From NCBI GenBank assembly GCA_004212155.1, contig RXIG01000028.1, forward strand, positions 1-64,000: a stretch of DNA of 64,000 nt, written 5' to 3'. The stretch's first letter is position 1. Each line of letters opens with the position of its first letter. The notes below the pieces were generated by a model. It was not told where the DNA came from, ran no database searches, and saw only the letters and a program-made list of their open reading frames with translations. Positions 1 to 9,015 of this stretch are shown in pieces. This stretch comes from an archaeon. GTDB lineage: Archaea > Methanobacteriota_B > Thermococci > Methanofastidiosales > NM3. A program made the translations under genes and the position numbers.

Positions 1-504
1 GCTGATCCAGTGGCAGAATTCTCATACGCGCCTCAGATGCCAAAGACAGGACAGACGATCTCATTTGATCCATCTGCTTCCTACGATCCCGACGGCACGA
101 TCGTGACCTACGAGTGGGATTGGGATGGCGACGGCATATATGACGCCACGGGTGCAACCGCGAGCCATTACTACCTTGCTGCAGGAGAACACGTGGTGAC
201 ATTGCGGGTCACCGATGACAAAGGGGCGGACAATACCTGGAGCGATGTGATCAACGTTAGTCCTCAGGCTAGCCCTATCGTCGCATTCATGCCGTTGAGA
301 AACACGCTTCTTACACACGTCAATGAATCGTATGCAACCATCCAAGGACAACTCCCGGAGGACATCCCCGACCATATTAAGGATGTTCTTGAACAGGTGG
401 AGAACTACATACACAATGCTTCGAGCTCGGCCAATTCAATCTATGTCATCGGCGAATTAAGGAAGGCAATCGAGCTTCTGGATGAAGTATCGTCATCTCT
501 TTGA
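1..504 (+). CDS. PKD-domain surface protein, C-terminal part
   Basis: The frame is open from base 1, so this is the end of a longer gene. It encodes a PKD (immunoglobulin-like beta sandwich) domain with the typical FDPSASYDPDG start, YEWDWDGDG core and HVVTLRVTDDKG strand. About 60 mostly helical residues follow to the stop. PKD domains are common in archaeal secreted and cell-surface proteins, where they act as spacers or in adhesion. No membrane anchor is seen after the domain, so any anchor or catalytic domain must lie upstream of the window. Function beyond a surface role cannot be inferred. Confidence 0.85.
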   Translation, partial: ADPVAEFSYAPQMPKTGQTISFDPSASYDPDGTIVTYEWDWDGDGIYDATGATASHYYLAAGEHVVTLRVTDDKGADNTWSDVINVSPQASPIVAFMPLRNTLLTHVNESYATIQGQLPEDIPDHIKDVLEQVENYIHNASSSANSIYVIGELRKAIELLDEVSSSL

Positions 505-548
505 TTCTCCCGTTTTCTCTTTTCTCACAAGGTTTTGTCGATGACAAA

Positions 549-558
549 CCTTATTATC
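549..558 (+). promoter_or_regulatory. TATA-like box of AOR 1
   Basis: A TTATTATC element is centred about 27 nt before the ATG at 581. That spacing would start the transcript at the initiation codon. No ribosome binding site precedes the ATG, which agrees with a leaderless message. AOR 2 in this window has the same arrangement. Confidence 0.5.
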
Positions 559-580
559 TCCCATTTCCAATTTATCTTAT

Positions 581-2344
581 ATGAATGGATGGTGCAACTC
601 GGTACTGCGCATCGACCTCTCCAACGAGACCATACGGGAGGAACGACCCGGGAGACAGCTCCTCGAAACGACGATAGGAGGCCTGGGCCTTGCCACGCAT
701 TACTTCTATGAGGAGACTCACGGCACTGTGGATCCGCTTTCTCCAAAAAACCCCGTCGTACTCGCCACTGGCCCGCTCACAGGCACGGGAATGGCATCGA
801 CCGGTCGAGCGTGCATGGTTACCACCTCGCCGCTGACTGGCTTTTTCCTGCAATCACACTCCGGCGGACAGTTAGGTCCCGAGATCAAGTATGCTGGCCA
901 TGACGCCATCATCATCGAGGGAGCAGCACGGCGTCCTGTGTATATCTTCATCGATGACGACCACTGCTCCATCGAATCTGCCGATGCGGTGTGGGGCAAG
1001 GGCGTCAAGACGGCTACACGCATGCTTGAGGCGGCAACGGACCCCGAGGCGCGCGTGCTTACCATCGGTCCCGCAGGTGAGAATCTGGTGCCGCTTGCCA
1101 CTGTGCAAAACGACGTCTATCGCTCGTTTGGCAGGGGTGGCCCCGGCGCGGTCCTCGGGTGCAAGAATCTCAAGGCAGTCGTCGTGCGCGGCACGAAGGG
1201 TGTAGAGGTCGCCGATCCCGATGCCGTCCTCGCCCACCTTGCAGAGGCGCGCGACCTGACGCATGAGAAGCTGCAGGAGTTCACCAACTTTGGAACGACG
1301 CCTGCGGCACGAAAGACCAACAATGGCGGTGTTCTCCCGACCAAGAACTTCACCTCGGGAAGATTCGACCATATCGATGATATCTCCGGAGAGACGCTCC
1401 ACGAGCACTTCTGGAAGGGCAGGCGTGCATGCTTCGCCTGCCCCATTGGGTGCACGCAGTATCATGCCACAGGCGGCATCAGGTCGGAGGGACCGGAGTA
1501 CGAGACGCTTTTTTCACTTGGGTCCAACATCTTAAACGACGACCTTGAGACACTGATTGCAGCCAACGAGCTCTGTAACGATATGGGCATCGACACGATA
1601 TCGAGCGGTGTGACGCTCGCATGGGCGATGGAGGCTTCCGAGCGCGGCGTGATCGATGACGAAGTCCCGTGGGGCGATGGCGACACGATCCTTTCGCTCC
1701 TGCGCACGATGGCGACCAGAGAGGGATTGGGTGAGACACTCTCCGGTGGCGCCAGACATGCGGCAAAGACGCTTGGAGGCGAGTCGTTCGCGATGCATGT
1801 CAAGGGCATGGAGCTCCCGGGCTACGATCCGCGCGGCACCCAGGGCATGGCACTATCCTACTCGACATCATCACGTGGCGCATGCCACCTTCGTGCGCCC
1901 ATCTATGTCGATGAGGTCTTTGCGAAGCGCCAACCCGCCTACACGCTCAAGGACAAGGCGGGTCCTGTCGTCGAACTGGAAAACACGCTGGCGATCGCCG
2001 ACTCGCTCATCGTATGCCGGTTCTCGTTTCGGGGCATTCATACCCAGAGCATGGACGCATTCCCATCACTGATCGAGATGGCAACGGGACATGCACCCAC
2101 GCTAGAAGACCTCACGCAGGCAGCTGAGCGCCTTTGGACCCAGCAGCACCTTTTCAACATCGCACAGGGATGGACGTCCGGCGATGACACGGTGCCTGAC
2201 CGATTCTTCTCCGAGGATCTTGATGGCGTGCGTTTGGACAGGAATGATTTCATACAAACGCTCCACGACTATTACGCGCTGCGCGGTTGGGATGAAAACG
2301 GCATCCCCTCCGAAGGGACGCTTACCCGTCTGGGGCTTCGTTAG
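581..2344 (+). CDS. Aldehyde ferredoxin oxidoreductase family protein (AOR 1)
   Basis: A 587-residue tungsten-pterin enzyme of the AOR family, which oxidises aldehydes to carboxylates with ferredoxin as acceptor. The N-terminal IDLSNETI strand and the IGGLGLA, TGPLTGT and IGPAGENL motifs match the family. The [4Fe-4S] cysteines are C284, C287 and C291 (CFACPIGC) plus C479 (LIVCRFS). Length is near the usual 600-620 residues. The substrate cannot be predicted, since AOR, FOR and GOR branches share these motifs. It is monocistronic and convergent with the flippase-like gene, whose stop codon overlaps by 4 nt. The ATG at 581 is favoured by the TATA-like box 27 nt upstream. Confidence 0.92.
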   Translation: MNGWCNSVLRIDLSNETIREERPGRQLLETTIGGLGLATHYFYEETHGTVDPLSPKNPVVLATGPLTGTGMASTGRACMVTTSPLTGFFLQSHSGGQLGPEIKYAGHDAIIIEGAARRPVYIFIDDDHCSIESADAVWGKGVKTATRMLEAATDPEARVLTIGPAGENLVPLATVQNDVYRSFGRGGPGAVLGCKNLKAVVVRGTKGVEVADPDAVLAHLAEARDLTHEKLQEFTNFGTTPAARKTNNGGVLPTKNFTSGRFDHIDDISGETLHEHFWKGRRACFACPIGCTQYHATGGIRSEGPEYETLFSLGSNILNDDLETLIAANELCNDMGIDTISSGVTLAWAMEASERGVIDDEVPWGDGDTILSLLRTMATREGLGETLSGGARHAAKTLGGESFAMHVKGMELPGYDPRGTQGMALSYSTSSRGACHLRAPIYVDEVFAKRQPAYTLKDKAGPVVELENTLAIADSLIVCRFSFRGIHTQSMDAFPSLIEMATGHAPTLEDLTQAAERLWTQQHLFNIAQGWTSGDDTVPDRFFSEDLDGVRLDRNDFIQTLHDYYALRGWDENGIPSEGTLTRLGLR

Positions 2345-3354
2345 CGGGGCGATCCATCGAGATCCATCATCTCGCTAGTGCCCCTGTAGAAGAAGACCGC
2401 ACCACCGATGAGTACCATCAGATAGTATGAAATGATCCTGTCTATGAAGACGACGGGCGCGGCGATGCTCGGGCTTACCGACGGCAGGAGCGAATAGAGT
2501 GCGATACGCCCGGACTCCACGACACCAACGCCGCCGGGCGTGAACATGAGCGGTGCCAGAAAGACCCATGCGCTGTCAAAGAGGATGAAGTAGTAGATGG
2601 GCACCGATATGTCGAACGCGCTGAACAGGATGGTCACGCGCACAGCGTCGAGGATGACCTTGCCGAATGTGAGCAGGAACGTCTCGAACGTGATGCGCGG
2701 CCTTCCGAGCAGGAGAGCAAAGTTCCTGCTGAACTCGACGAACTTCTTTGCAAGCCCGGAATGCGTGATGCGGTAGAGGCGCGGGTGCGTGCGTTGGTCT
2801 ATGCGTTCCCCGTAGTGGGAGCGTTCAATGAACAGTTCTGACGAGCTAATGATGAAGACCGCAACACCTGCAATCCCTATGAATAAGAGGCTCGACTGGA
2901 ACGTCCGTTGGAGCGACCGCGGAAGCTCATCGACCAGGAAGAGATAGCAGGGCGCTGCAAGCAGGAACGTGCCGAAGATGTCGATGCCGTAATCAAGCAC
3001 GATGGATGCGAGTCCTGTCGTCGTTGGCATCTTGTACTCCTTGTTGAGAAGCCAGGAACGTGCCGCGATGCCAAGGACCGCGGTAGGGAGGAAGGCGTTT
3101 GCGAACTTGTCGATAAGAAGGTATTGAAAGAGCGATCGAAATCGGGCGTGGTAATCGGTGGCGTTGATGAATCGGCTCCATCGCAAGGTGTGGCAAAGGA
3201 GGGACGCCGCAAACACCCCACAGGCAAGGAAGAACGCTTTAAATCCAATCTTTTTAAACGAGCTTGCTATTTCCCGGGGCCCCACGAGGAAAATGATGAT
3301 GGCAAGCAAAAGTAGTGATATAATTACTGACAAGGGTGTCCTGTAGCGCAGCAA
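2341..3354 (-). CDS. Flippase-like membrane protein (UPF0104/AglD family)
   Basis: A 337-residue polytopic membrane protein of the lysylphosphatidylglycerol synthase TM-region/UPF0104 family. It has about eight hydrophobic segments, starting with LLLLAIIIFLVG, a LRWSRFINA motif after the second segment, and the family signature FTPGGVGVVE near the C-terminus. Archaeal members occur near glycosylation and lipid genes and are thought to move or modify lipid-linked intermediates. A relative is cut by the right end of the window. The minus-strand polyprenyl diphosphate synthase nearby fits a lipid-carrier theme, but no direct operon link is seen. Confidence 0.85.
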   Translation of the reverse strand: MLRYRTPLSVIISLLLLAIIIFLVGPREIASSFKKIGFKAFFLACGVFAASLLCHTLRWSRFINATDYHARFRSLFQYLLIDKFANAFLPTAVLGIAARSWLLNKEYKMPTTTGLASIVLDYGIDIFGTFLLAAPCYLFLVDELPRSLQRTFQSSLLFIGIAGVAVFIISSSELFIERSHYGERIDQRTHPRLYRITHSGLAKKFVEFSRNFALLLGRPRITFETFLLTFGKVILDAVRVTILFSAFDISVPIYYFILFDSAWVFLAPLMFTPGGVGVVESGRIALYSLLPSVSPSIAAPVVFIDRIISYYLMVLIGGAVFFYRGTSEMMDLDGSPR

Positions 3355-3455
3355 TGCGCGCTTGGCGGCATTTATCCTCTCATGTGCGGGGATACGTTCA
3401 CCTCTCTACCACCTAGTATGCTTTGCAATAAAAACCATTGCTAGCATGCACCGCC

Positions 3456-4817
3456 TCAATTGAAGCCCTTGCCGCTGTCAAGTTTCTTATAAAGGCTCTT
3501 GAACGAACCGATGCTGGCATATCTCACGCCGGGGGGAATGTTCTTGCGTGAATTGAGAAAGCCCCACCACTTCACGACGAATCCTCCGCTTGCCAGCTCC
3601 TTGAATATCTTCTTCTCACGATACTTGTAGAGCCGCAGCGACGACTCGAACGTGCGGATGTCCGAGACGGTGTCCCCGCCGTTGATGTAGAACGTGCGCG
3701 CATGGCGCAGCACCTCGCGGGCCAGATTGTATGTCGTCGACTCCTCCCCGCGCTCGAGGTATGCGGTTGGTTCCACGGAGCCTGTTTGCATGAACTGCCT
3801 GCGGGCCGATATTTCCCCAAGCATGGTAAGCGAGTTCGGGCCGAGCGAGAGGAACTTGCCTTTGTTGATGGCTGAAAGCGATACCGTCTTTTCCGTGCCT
3901 TCCGACTCCACGATGACGTCGATGGGCAGGATGACGTCGATGGCGCCTTCCTCGATCATGCGCGCGATCTGGAGCGCCTTGTTTCGTATCATGTCCCATT
4001 TCGGCCCTCCGAAGAATCTCTCGATGAGCTCCCTGTTTTGCTGTCCGATTTGATCGGGGAGTATGCGTGAAAGCGAGCGGGCCTCCTTGGCGAGCGCCCA
4101 TACGAGCAGCACGAGGATGGGTCCTCCGTTGAGCGCCACGATGAGGTCGTCGCGCCCTTCGGTAAGATAGATCGAATCGAGCTTGTCGAGCTTGGCGCCG
4201 GCCACGCCCCATATCTTCACATCATCTGAGGTGGATGAGTAAAGGTCGGTGACGGTCTGCAGTTCCCTTACGAACGAGTCGCTGCAATAACATCCGTCGG
4301 TGAAAACGCGAAGCGAGAGATGGTCCCTGTGGCAGCATGAGAGGGCGCTGTTGATCTTGTCGTATGGGCCAAGGAACTTCCAAAGCCCGGAGTCCGAGCT
4401 GTTCGTGGGCGGCTTGGTCTCCTCGGGAACGACCTTGCGGATGTTGTCAAGGAAGATCAGGTTGCCTTCCTTTTCCTTGTTCTGCCGGGAGAGCTCCTCG
4501 AACGTCTCCACGAACGTGACGCCCTCTACCTCAGGGGCGATGGGGTCGATGTGCTTTTCCAACTCCGTCCGTAGCACCTCGTAGTTCTCTTTGAGACTCC
4601 TTGTCACGTCGGATGCGTGCGAAGTGCAGAGGATGTTGGCCTTGGGGTCCTGTCGTTCCCTGATCTCGGTGATCGATGAAACGGCCTGTTCGACCTTGAG
4701 AGAAGGAGCAGGAGGCTCATTGATGTCGGTGCGAAGATAAACATCCCCGAACTCGGTCATGGAATCCTTCAATTCAGCCAAGACGATCTTGATGCCATTG
4801 GATTCAATAACATGCAT
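3456..4817 (-). CDS. Divergent phosphoglycerate kinase-like protein
   Basis: About 453 residues. Parts of the phosphoglycerate kinase fold are recognisable in order: an N-terminal RTDINEP block (RVDFNVP in PGK), a TSHAS block (the HxxRP loop), LIFLDNIRK (LLLENVRF), CHRDHLS (HRAHAS), GAKLDKLDSI (GGAKVxDKI) and ILPIDVIVE in the C-terminal half. The substrate-side Asp, His and Arg blocks are thus partly kept. The C-terminal glycine-rich GGGDT/TGGGA segment that binds ATP in true PGK is not found, and the final 40 residues are unrelated. The protein is also longer than the usual 395-415 residues. Activity as a glycolytic kinase is therefore doubtful. The start is placed at the ATG about 33 nt below a TTTATAAA box; an in-frame GTG lies at 4832. 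Confidence 0.65.
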   Translation of the reverse strand: MHVIESNGIKIVLAELKDSMTEFGDVYLRTDINEPPAPSLKVEQAVSSITEIRERQDPKANILCTSHASDVTRSLKENYEVLRTELEKHIDPIAPEVEGVTFVETFEELSRQNKEKEGNLIFLDNIRKVVPEETKPPTNSSDSGLWKFLGPYDKINSALSCCHRDHLSLRVFTDGCYCSDSFVRELQTVTDLYSSTSDDVKIWGVAGAKLDKLDSIYLTEGRDDLIVALNGGPILVLLVWALAKEARSLSRILPDQIGQQNRELIERFFGGPKWDMIRNKALQIARMIEEGAIDVILPIDVIVESEGTEKTVSLSAINKGKFLSLGPNSLTMLGEISARRQFMQTGSVEPTAYLERGEESTTYNLAREVLRHARTFYINGGDTVSDIRTFESSLRLYKYREKKIFKELASGGFVVKWWGFLNSRKNIPPGVRYASIGSFKSLYKKLDSGKGFN

Positions 4818-4981
4818 GGAACCACACTGCACCTATCTACCGTCTCTTTATAAATCTTATGTCAGAAGATTTTAGCCTTCTTTATACATAATTATTGTTA
4901 TAGAATTAAATATCATACCGAAATTAGGGTAGAATAATGAATTAAATATGTAAATATTTTATTATCATAAAATAGGTATGC

Positions 4982-5776
4982 TCAACGGCCGTAGCGGCGT
5001 TCTCGTTTCTGGTAGTCCCTGACGAGGCGAAGCAGGTCGATCTTGCGGAACGCAGGAAGGTAGACGTCGGTGAAGAAGAGTTCCGCGTAGGCAGCCTGGA
5101 ACAGGAGGAAGTTGGAAAGGCGGGTCTCTCCGCCCGTTCGCACGATGATGTCTGGATCGGGCAAGCTGCTTGTGAGCAGGTGCTCGCGAAGCGTCTCCAT
5201 CGTGATGTCATCAGGACTCACCGAGCCGTCCTTGGCCTTCTGGGCGATGCTCTTTACCGCAGAGACGATCTCGTCGCGAGACCCGTATGCGAGGCAGATG
5301 TTGAGGTATCGCGCGTCGTAGTCCCGCGTCGCCTCCTCAGCGTCCCGCACCGCCTTTCTCAGCTTCGGCGGCAAAGCGGCCTCGTCGCCGATGTGATTGA
5401 TGTGTATCTTCCTTTCGTGGATGCGCTCATCGGCAAGGATCGTCTCGAACCGCTCCGTAGCCAGGGTCATGATGTTTTCTATCTCCTCCTGTTGACGCCG
5501 GAAGTTTTCCGTTGAGAACGCATAGAGGGTGACAATCTTGATGCCGACATCGTAGCACCACATGATGAGCTCCTCCACCTTGTCCGCGCCAAGGGTGTGA
5601 CCGAGCATGCGCTCATACCCATGCATGGTGGCATAGCGCCTGTTGCCGTCGAGGATGAACGCGGCGTGCACAGGCACGTTCCCATTCCTCACCTGCGAGC
5701 TGAGCCTGCGCTGATAGATGCGATAGACCGGTGAGAGGAGTGCGTTTTTTATCATTGTGAGCGATAGCATCGTCAT
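4982..5776 (-). CDS. uppS: cis-Polyprenyl diphosphate synthase (UppS family)
   Basis: 264 residues. It condenses isopentenyl diphosphate onto a short allylic primer to make the long cis-polyprenyl carrier lipid for glycan assembly. Conserved blocks are FILDGNRRYA with the catalytic Asp, LYAFSTENFRR, IVRTGGETRLSNF and YAELFFTDVYLP. An N-terminal LLSPVYRIYQRRL helix could touch the membrane. It is the last gene of a minus-strand operon; its ATG overlaps the stop of the carbonic anhydrase-like gene by 4 nt and has a GGAAGG ribosome site just upstream. Confidence 0.95.
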   Translation of the reverse strand: MTMLSLTMIKNALLSPVYRIYQRRLSSQVRNGNVPVHAAFILDGNRRYATMHGYERMLGHTLGADKVEELIMWCYDVGIKIVTLYAFSTENFRRQQEEIENIMTLATERFETILADERIHERKIHINHIGDEAALPPKLRKAVRDAEEATRDYDARYLNICLAYGSRDEIVSAVKSIAQKAKDGSVSPDDITMETLREHLLTSSLPDPDIIVRTGGETRLSNFLLFQAAYAELFFTDVYLPAFRKIDLLRLVRDYQKRERRYGR

Positions 5777-6270
5777 CCTTCCACGTTCTTGTAGTGCCTT
5801 GCCAGTGTCACGTACGTAGCGGCGTTGTCGGCGATGCGTCGCCGAGCCTCTTCGCCGAGCTGGCGTATCACCTTCCCCGGAACGCCCACCACGAGCGAAT
5901 GGGGAGGTATGGAGCTGCCCTCCGTCACGAGTGCGTTGGCCGCCACGATCGATCCCTCCCCTATCTCGGCGCCGTCAAGCACCGTCGCGTTGATGCCGAT
6001 GATGCAGCGGTCCCCTATCGTGGCCCCATGGACCACGGCGCCGTGGCCTATCGTGCACTCGTCACCTATTTGCACCTCGTGCTCGACCGTGACGTGGATG
6101 GTCACGGATTCTTGTACGTTCGTGCGCTGCCCTATGACGACCCTGTTAAGGTCGCCGCGAACGCTGACAAATGGCCACACCGAGCTGTCTTTCCCCACGG
6201 TCACCCGGCCGCTTACGTATGAGCGCGAGGATATGAAGCAGGTCTCGTCTATCTTTTTCTCATCGAACAT
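5773..6270 (-). CDS. Gamma-class carbonic anhydrase-like left-handed beta-helix protein
   Basis: About 165 residues of hexapeptide repeats (IGDECTIGHGAVVHG, IGDRCIIGINATVLDG, IGEGSIVAANALV) followed by a C-terminal helix, the layout of gamma carbonic anhydrases and the YrdA/PaaY group. The three likely zinc histidines are in TIHVT and GHGAVVHG. The acidic proton-shuttle loop of the archaeal Cam enzyme is not evident, so hydratase activity is uncertain. The ATG at 6270 has a GGTGG site six bases upstream and overlaps the end of the protease gene; a TTG at 6282 is a weaker alternative. Confidence 0.88.
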   Translation of the reverse strand: MFDEKKIDETCFISSRSYVSGRVTVGKDSSVWPFVSVRGDLNRVVIGQRTNVQESVTIHVTVEHEVQIGDECTIGHGAVVHGATIGDRCIIGINATVLDGAEIGEGSIVAANALVTEGSSIPPHSLVVGVPGKVIRQLGEEARRRIADNAATYVTLARHYKNVEG

Positions 6271-6721
6271 TTTTACCACCAAATATCGTTATGATGGACT
6301 GGGCGCTTTGTCCCACTTCCGGGGAGATGGGTTCGCCGAAGCCAAACGACTTCGGTTCGATGCCGATGATGTAGACCGTGCACCCCACCTCCCCTTCAAG
6401 GTAGCGGGCCATCGTCGAGAGGGGCATCGAATGTGTCGAGAAGAGCGTCCCACCGACCTCGGACCTGGTGAAGATGCCGACGGAGCCGGGTGATCCCCCC
6501 ATGCGCGCCGCATCGATGAATACAACGATGTCGGGAGCCTGTTCGCGTATAGCAGGGATGTATGCCTCGGGCACGGTGGCTCCGTCAAAGGTCGTGAAGC
6601 GCGATGACAGCGCAGCCGCGATCATGGGCCCCACGGCGTCGTCGCCCTTGATGTCGTTACCAACGCCCACGATCACCGACCTGTCCGTGAGCAGCGCTGC
6701 AAGCTCGTCAAGATTCATCAT
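6260..6721 (-). CDS. Hydrogenase maturation protease, peptidase M52 (HycI/HyaD family)
   Basis: 153 residues. M52 endopeptidases remove the C-terminal tail of the NiFe hydrogenase large subunit after nickel insertion. The motifs fit: GVGNDIKGDDAVGP with the nickel-sensing acidic residue, FIDAARMGG with the second Asp, and FSTHSMPLS with the conserved His. No hydrogenase structural gene is in the window, though hypE, hypA and hypB lie near 58-60 kb. It is translationally coupled: its start overlaps scpB and its end overlaps the carbonic anhydrase-like gene. A GGAGG site precedes the paired ATG codons. Confidence 0.92.
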   Translation of the reverse strand: MMNLDELAALLTDRSVIVGVGNDIKGDDAVGPMIAAALSSRFTTFDGATVPEAYIPAIREQAPDIVVFIDAARMGGSPGSVGIFTRSEVGGTLFSTHSMPLSTMARYLEGEVGCTVYIIGIEPKSFGFGEPISPEVGQSAQSIITIFGGKNVR

Positions 6722-7229
6722 CCTTCCTCCCTTCGAGGAGCGATGCGAACTTATCCTTCACGGCATCGGGGTCGGTCGATTTGAGTCCGTAGAGCTCACA
6801 GAACTCCTTGGTCGTGGTGAGGATGTAGGTGCGTTCCTTGGGGCGGCGTTGGATGAGCTTGCGCTCCTCGAGCTCTTTCAGGTGCTTGTATGCGCTTGTG
6901 CCGCGGAAGTTCACGACCAGGGACTGTTCGATCGGTTGCTTGTATGCTATGAGGGCCAGCGTCTTGAGGAGCGCGCGAGACTCGCGGGCCTTTGGAAGGT
7001 AGAACTCGGTCATCTCGGTGTATTCGTCGCGAAGCTGCATCACGTACTCGTCCTTGATCGTATGGGCGACGGTTACGGGTCCGTCGCGCTCCTCGTACTC
7101 CGATGCGATCTCCTTGAGCATCCGCGTCACGTCGCGCGTGGGCAGGTCGAGATTCGATGCAAGCTCCTTCGAGGATACAGGCCGGCCTGCGGCGAACAAC
7201 ACCGCCTCTATCAGCTTCTTCTCATCCAT
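6708..7229 (-). CDS. scpB: Segregation and condensation protein B
   Basis: 173 residues forming two winged-helix domains: EAVLFAAGRPVSSKELA at the start, then LALIAYKQPIEQSLVVNFRG in the second domain. ScpB binds ScpA as a dimer and modulates the SMC ATPase in chromosome organisation. It lies 13 bp downstream of scpA and overlaps the protease gene, so the three are almost surely co-transcribed. An AAGTGAT site precedes the ATG. Confidence 0.95.
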   Translation of the reverse strand: MDEKKLIEAVLFAAGRPVSSKELASNLDLPTRDVTRMLKEIASEYEERDGPVTVAHTIKDEYVMQLRDEYTEMTEFYLPKARESRALLKTLALIAYKQPIEQSLVVNFRGTSAYKHLKELEERKLIQRRPKERTYILTTTKEFCELYGLKSTDPDAVKDKFASLLEGRKDDES

Positions 7230-7242
7230 GCTATCACTTAGG

Positions 7243-7971
7243 TCAAATCGTAATTCGTATCTCGCCGAAGAGCTCCTCCTGGTAGAGCTCTATCTTGCCT
7301 TTGGTCTCCAGGTAGAGTATGAAGAGGAACGTACGGGCGATGAGGACGGGGCTGCGTTCGTCGATGAGGTGCATCATCGTGATATAATCCCGCTCTTCAA
7401 GCATGTCCTTGATGCGGTAGAAGAGCTGTTGCACCTGCTCCTCGACGTTGACCCTGTGTTCATCGATGCGGATGACCTGCCTTTCCTCCCGGCGTTTTCG
7501 CGGCTTGAGCGTTTTCTTGCGGTCCGCCTCTTCCAACGCCTGGAGGAGCGCCTCCATCAGCTGGGGCAGTGTTATCTTGCCCGACGTCCTACGAAGCGGC
7601 GGAAGGATCGGCTTGATCTCGACATCGAGCTCCTCTTGTTCGTCCTTTTCCTCCTCGTCCTTTTCCTCGCGAAACATCTCCTCCGACTGCATCCTCAACA
7701 ATATGGATGCGGCAAGGATCGTCTTTCCCGAGAGCCTGAGGTCAAGTTCCTGCAGCTGCCTGATCTGCGCGAGGTACTTTGAGGTAAGCTCCACTATGTC
7801 GATGTTCCATGGGTCTATCTCTCGTGATACGACAAGCCCCATGAGCATGTCGATCGGGCCAATCTCCCCGTTTTCCATCATTTGTGCCATAGGCTCCACT
7901 GGTGTGCGTTCATCATCGCTAGAAGCTTGTGCTAGTTTCACCATTGTCTTATAAAAGATGTTCGCTGTCAT
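7243..7971 (-). CDS. scpA: Segregation and condensation protein A (kleisin)
   Basis: 242 residues of the ScpA/Rec8 kleisin family, which bridges the heads of the SMC dimer. The family N-terminal motif is present as PIDMLMGLVVSREIDPWNID. A central highly charged stretch (EEKDEEEKDEQEELD) follows, and the C-terminal winged helix ends with KGKIELYQEELFGEI. The ATG at 7971 lies six bases after the stop of the upstream lipoprotein gene. No smc gene is present in the window. Confidence 0.93.
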   Translation of the reverse strand: MTANIFYKTMVKLAQASSDDERTPVEPMAQMMENGEIGPIDMLMGLVVSREIDPWNIDIVELTSKYLAQIRQLQELDLRLSGKTILAASILLRMQSEEMFREEKDEEEKDEQEELDVEIKPILPPLRRTSGKITLPQLMEALLQALEEADRKKTLKPRKRREERQVIRIDEHRVNVEEQVQQLFYRIKDMLEERDYITMMHLIDERSPVLIARTFLFILYLETKGKIELYQEELFGEIRITI

Positions 7972-7976
7972 GCCCT

Positions 7977-8954
7977 CTATGAGGCGAAGTAGGCGAGGGT
8001 GTGGCAGATGTTGTCAAATACCTTCTTGTTGTCCTTGAGATGGTACGACTTGTAGAAGCTTAGGTTGCTGCAGCATATATATCCGTCGCCAAACGATGTG
8101 TAGATCACCTGGGGCCAGTCGTGGTAGCCGCCATGCCCGTAGACGTGCATCGATTCGTGCCACCCGTCCAAGCCTCCGAACGTGAAGACCGTATCCACTG
8201 AGAACTGCGACACCCCATAGCTTATCCAGTCATCGTCCCCGCATATGAACTCGGTCTGGGATATGTCCCCCTTCTTGACGAAGTCCACGGTGATGCCGAA
8301 CCGTTCGAGCAGGTCGTTGTAAGGAGGATACGCTGCGCTCAGCCATATGATGCCCCCGGATTCGACATAGTCCTCAAGGGCGTTGATGTCGTTTGTGGAG
8401 AGGGGCTTGCGCGATACCCCGAAGACGAGCACATCCACACCCTTGAGCGCCCCGAGAGTAACGTCTTCCTCCTCATACAGGCTCGTCTGAGCGCCAAGGT
8501 TCTCGATCTTGTTGATCACATCGCCTGTCCTGCAGCATGTCGAATCGGACGAGTGGACGTTCTCGAAAGCGAACATCGTGTCCTCGAGTGAGGCGAATGG
8601 GGGAGGAGTCGTCGTGGGCGGCATGGTGGTTGGCGGTGCAGTGGTCGTTGGAGGGGAAGTCGTCGTGGGCGGCATGGTGGTCGGTGGTGCCGTGGTAGGG
8701 GGCGGTGTCGCCGTCTGCGGCACCAAGGGGTTGGGGTCGACAGGGTCGGGAATGCCATCACCGTCAGTATCCGCGATGTACGGGTCTGTGCCGGCAAGCT
8801 CTTCCTCATCGTCGCTCCATCCGTCGCCGTCTGAATCCATGGGCGCCTCAGGATCGTTCCCGGAGAGGATGCATCCGGATGCAGCCGACACAATGAGCAC
8901 GCATATGAGCGTAAGGGCGATATGCGGCCATCGTGTGTTCCTGGTGTGTTTCAC
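7977..8954 (-). CDS. Secreted lipoprotein with calcium-type repeats and a GATase-like domain
   Basis: About 325 residues. A signal peptide ends in a lipobox-like SAASGC, giving a lipid-modified cysteine. Next come two thrombospondin type 3-like Asp-rich repeats (DSDGDGWSDDEEE and DTDGDGIPDPVD), a Thr/Pro linker built from a 17-residue direct repeat, and a C-terminal alpha/beta domain of about 200 residues resembling class I glutamine amidotransferase-like (ThuA/DUF4350) domains (LVFGVSRKPLS, YVESGGIIWLSAA). The start is set at a GTG about 28 nt below an AT-rich box. Upstream in-frame codons run into the tRNA-Gln gene and are not coding. The ligand is unknown. Confidence 0.75.
   Translation of the reverse strand: MKHTRNTRWPHIALTLICVLIVSAASGCILSGNDPEAPMDSDGDGWSDDEEELAGTDPYIADTDGDGIPDPVDPNPLVPQTATPPPTTAPPTTMPPTTTSPPTTTAPPTTMPPTTTPPPFASLEDTMFAFENVHSSDSTCCRTGDVINKIENLGAQTSLYEEEDVTLGALKGVDVLVFGVSRKPLSTNDINALEDYVESGGIIWLSAAYPPYNDLLERFGITVDFVKKGDISQTEFICGDDDWISYGVSQFSVDTVFTFGGLDGWHESMHVYGHGGYHDWPQVIYTSFGDGYICCSNLSFYKSYHLKDNKKVFDNICHTLAYFAS
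8608..8681. repeat. Direct repeat coding the Thr/Pro linker
   Basis: A 23-bp identical block starts at 8608 and again at 8659, 51 bp (17 codons) apart, within the linker of the secreted lipoprotein. It encodes tandem PPTTMPPTTT-type units. Such repeats can change copy number by slippage and so alter linker length between strains. Confidence 0.8.
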
Positions 8955-9015
8955 GCTCTTCACTTGTCCATCGATGTTAAATATTTTGTCATTTCGGTCA
9001 TGAGAATGAGGATAG

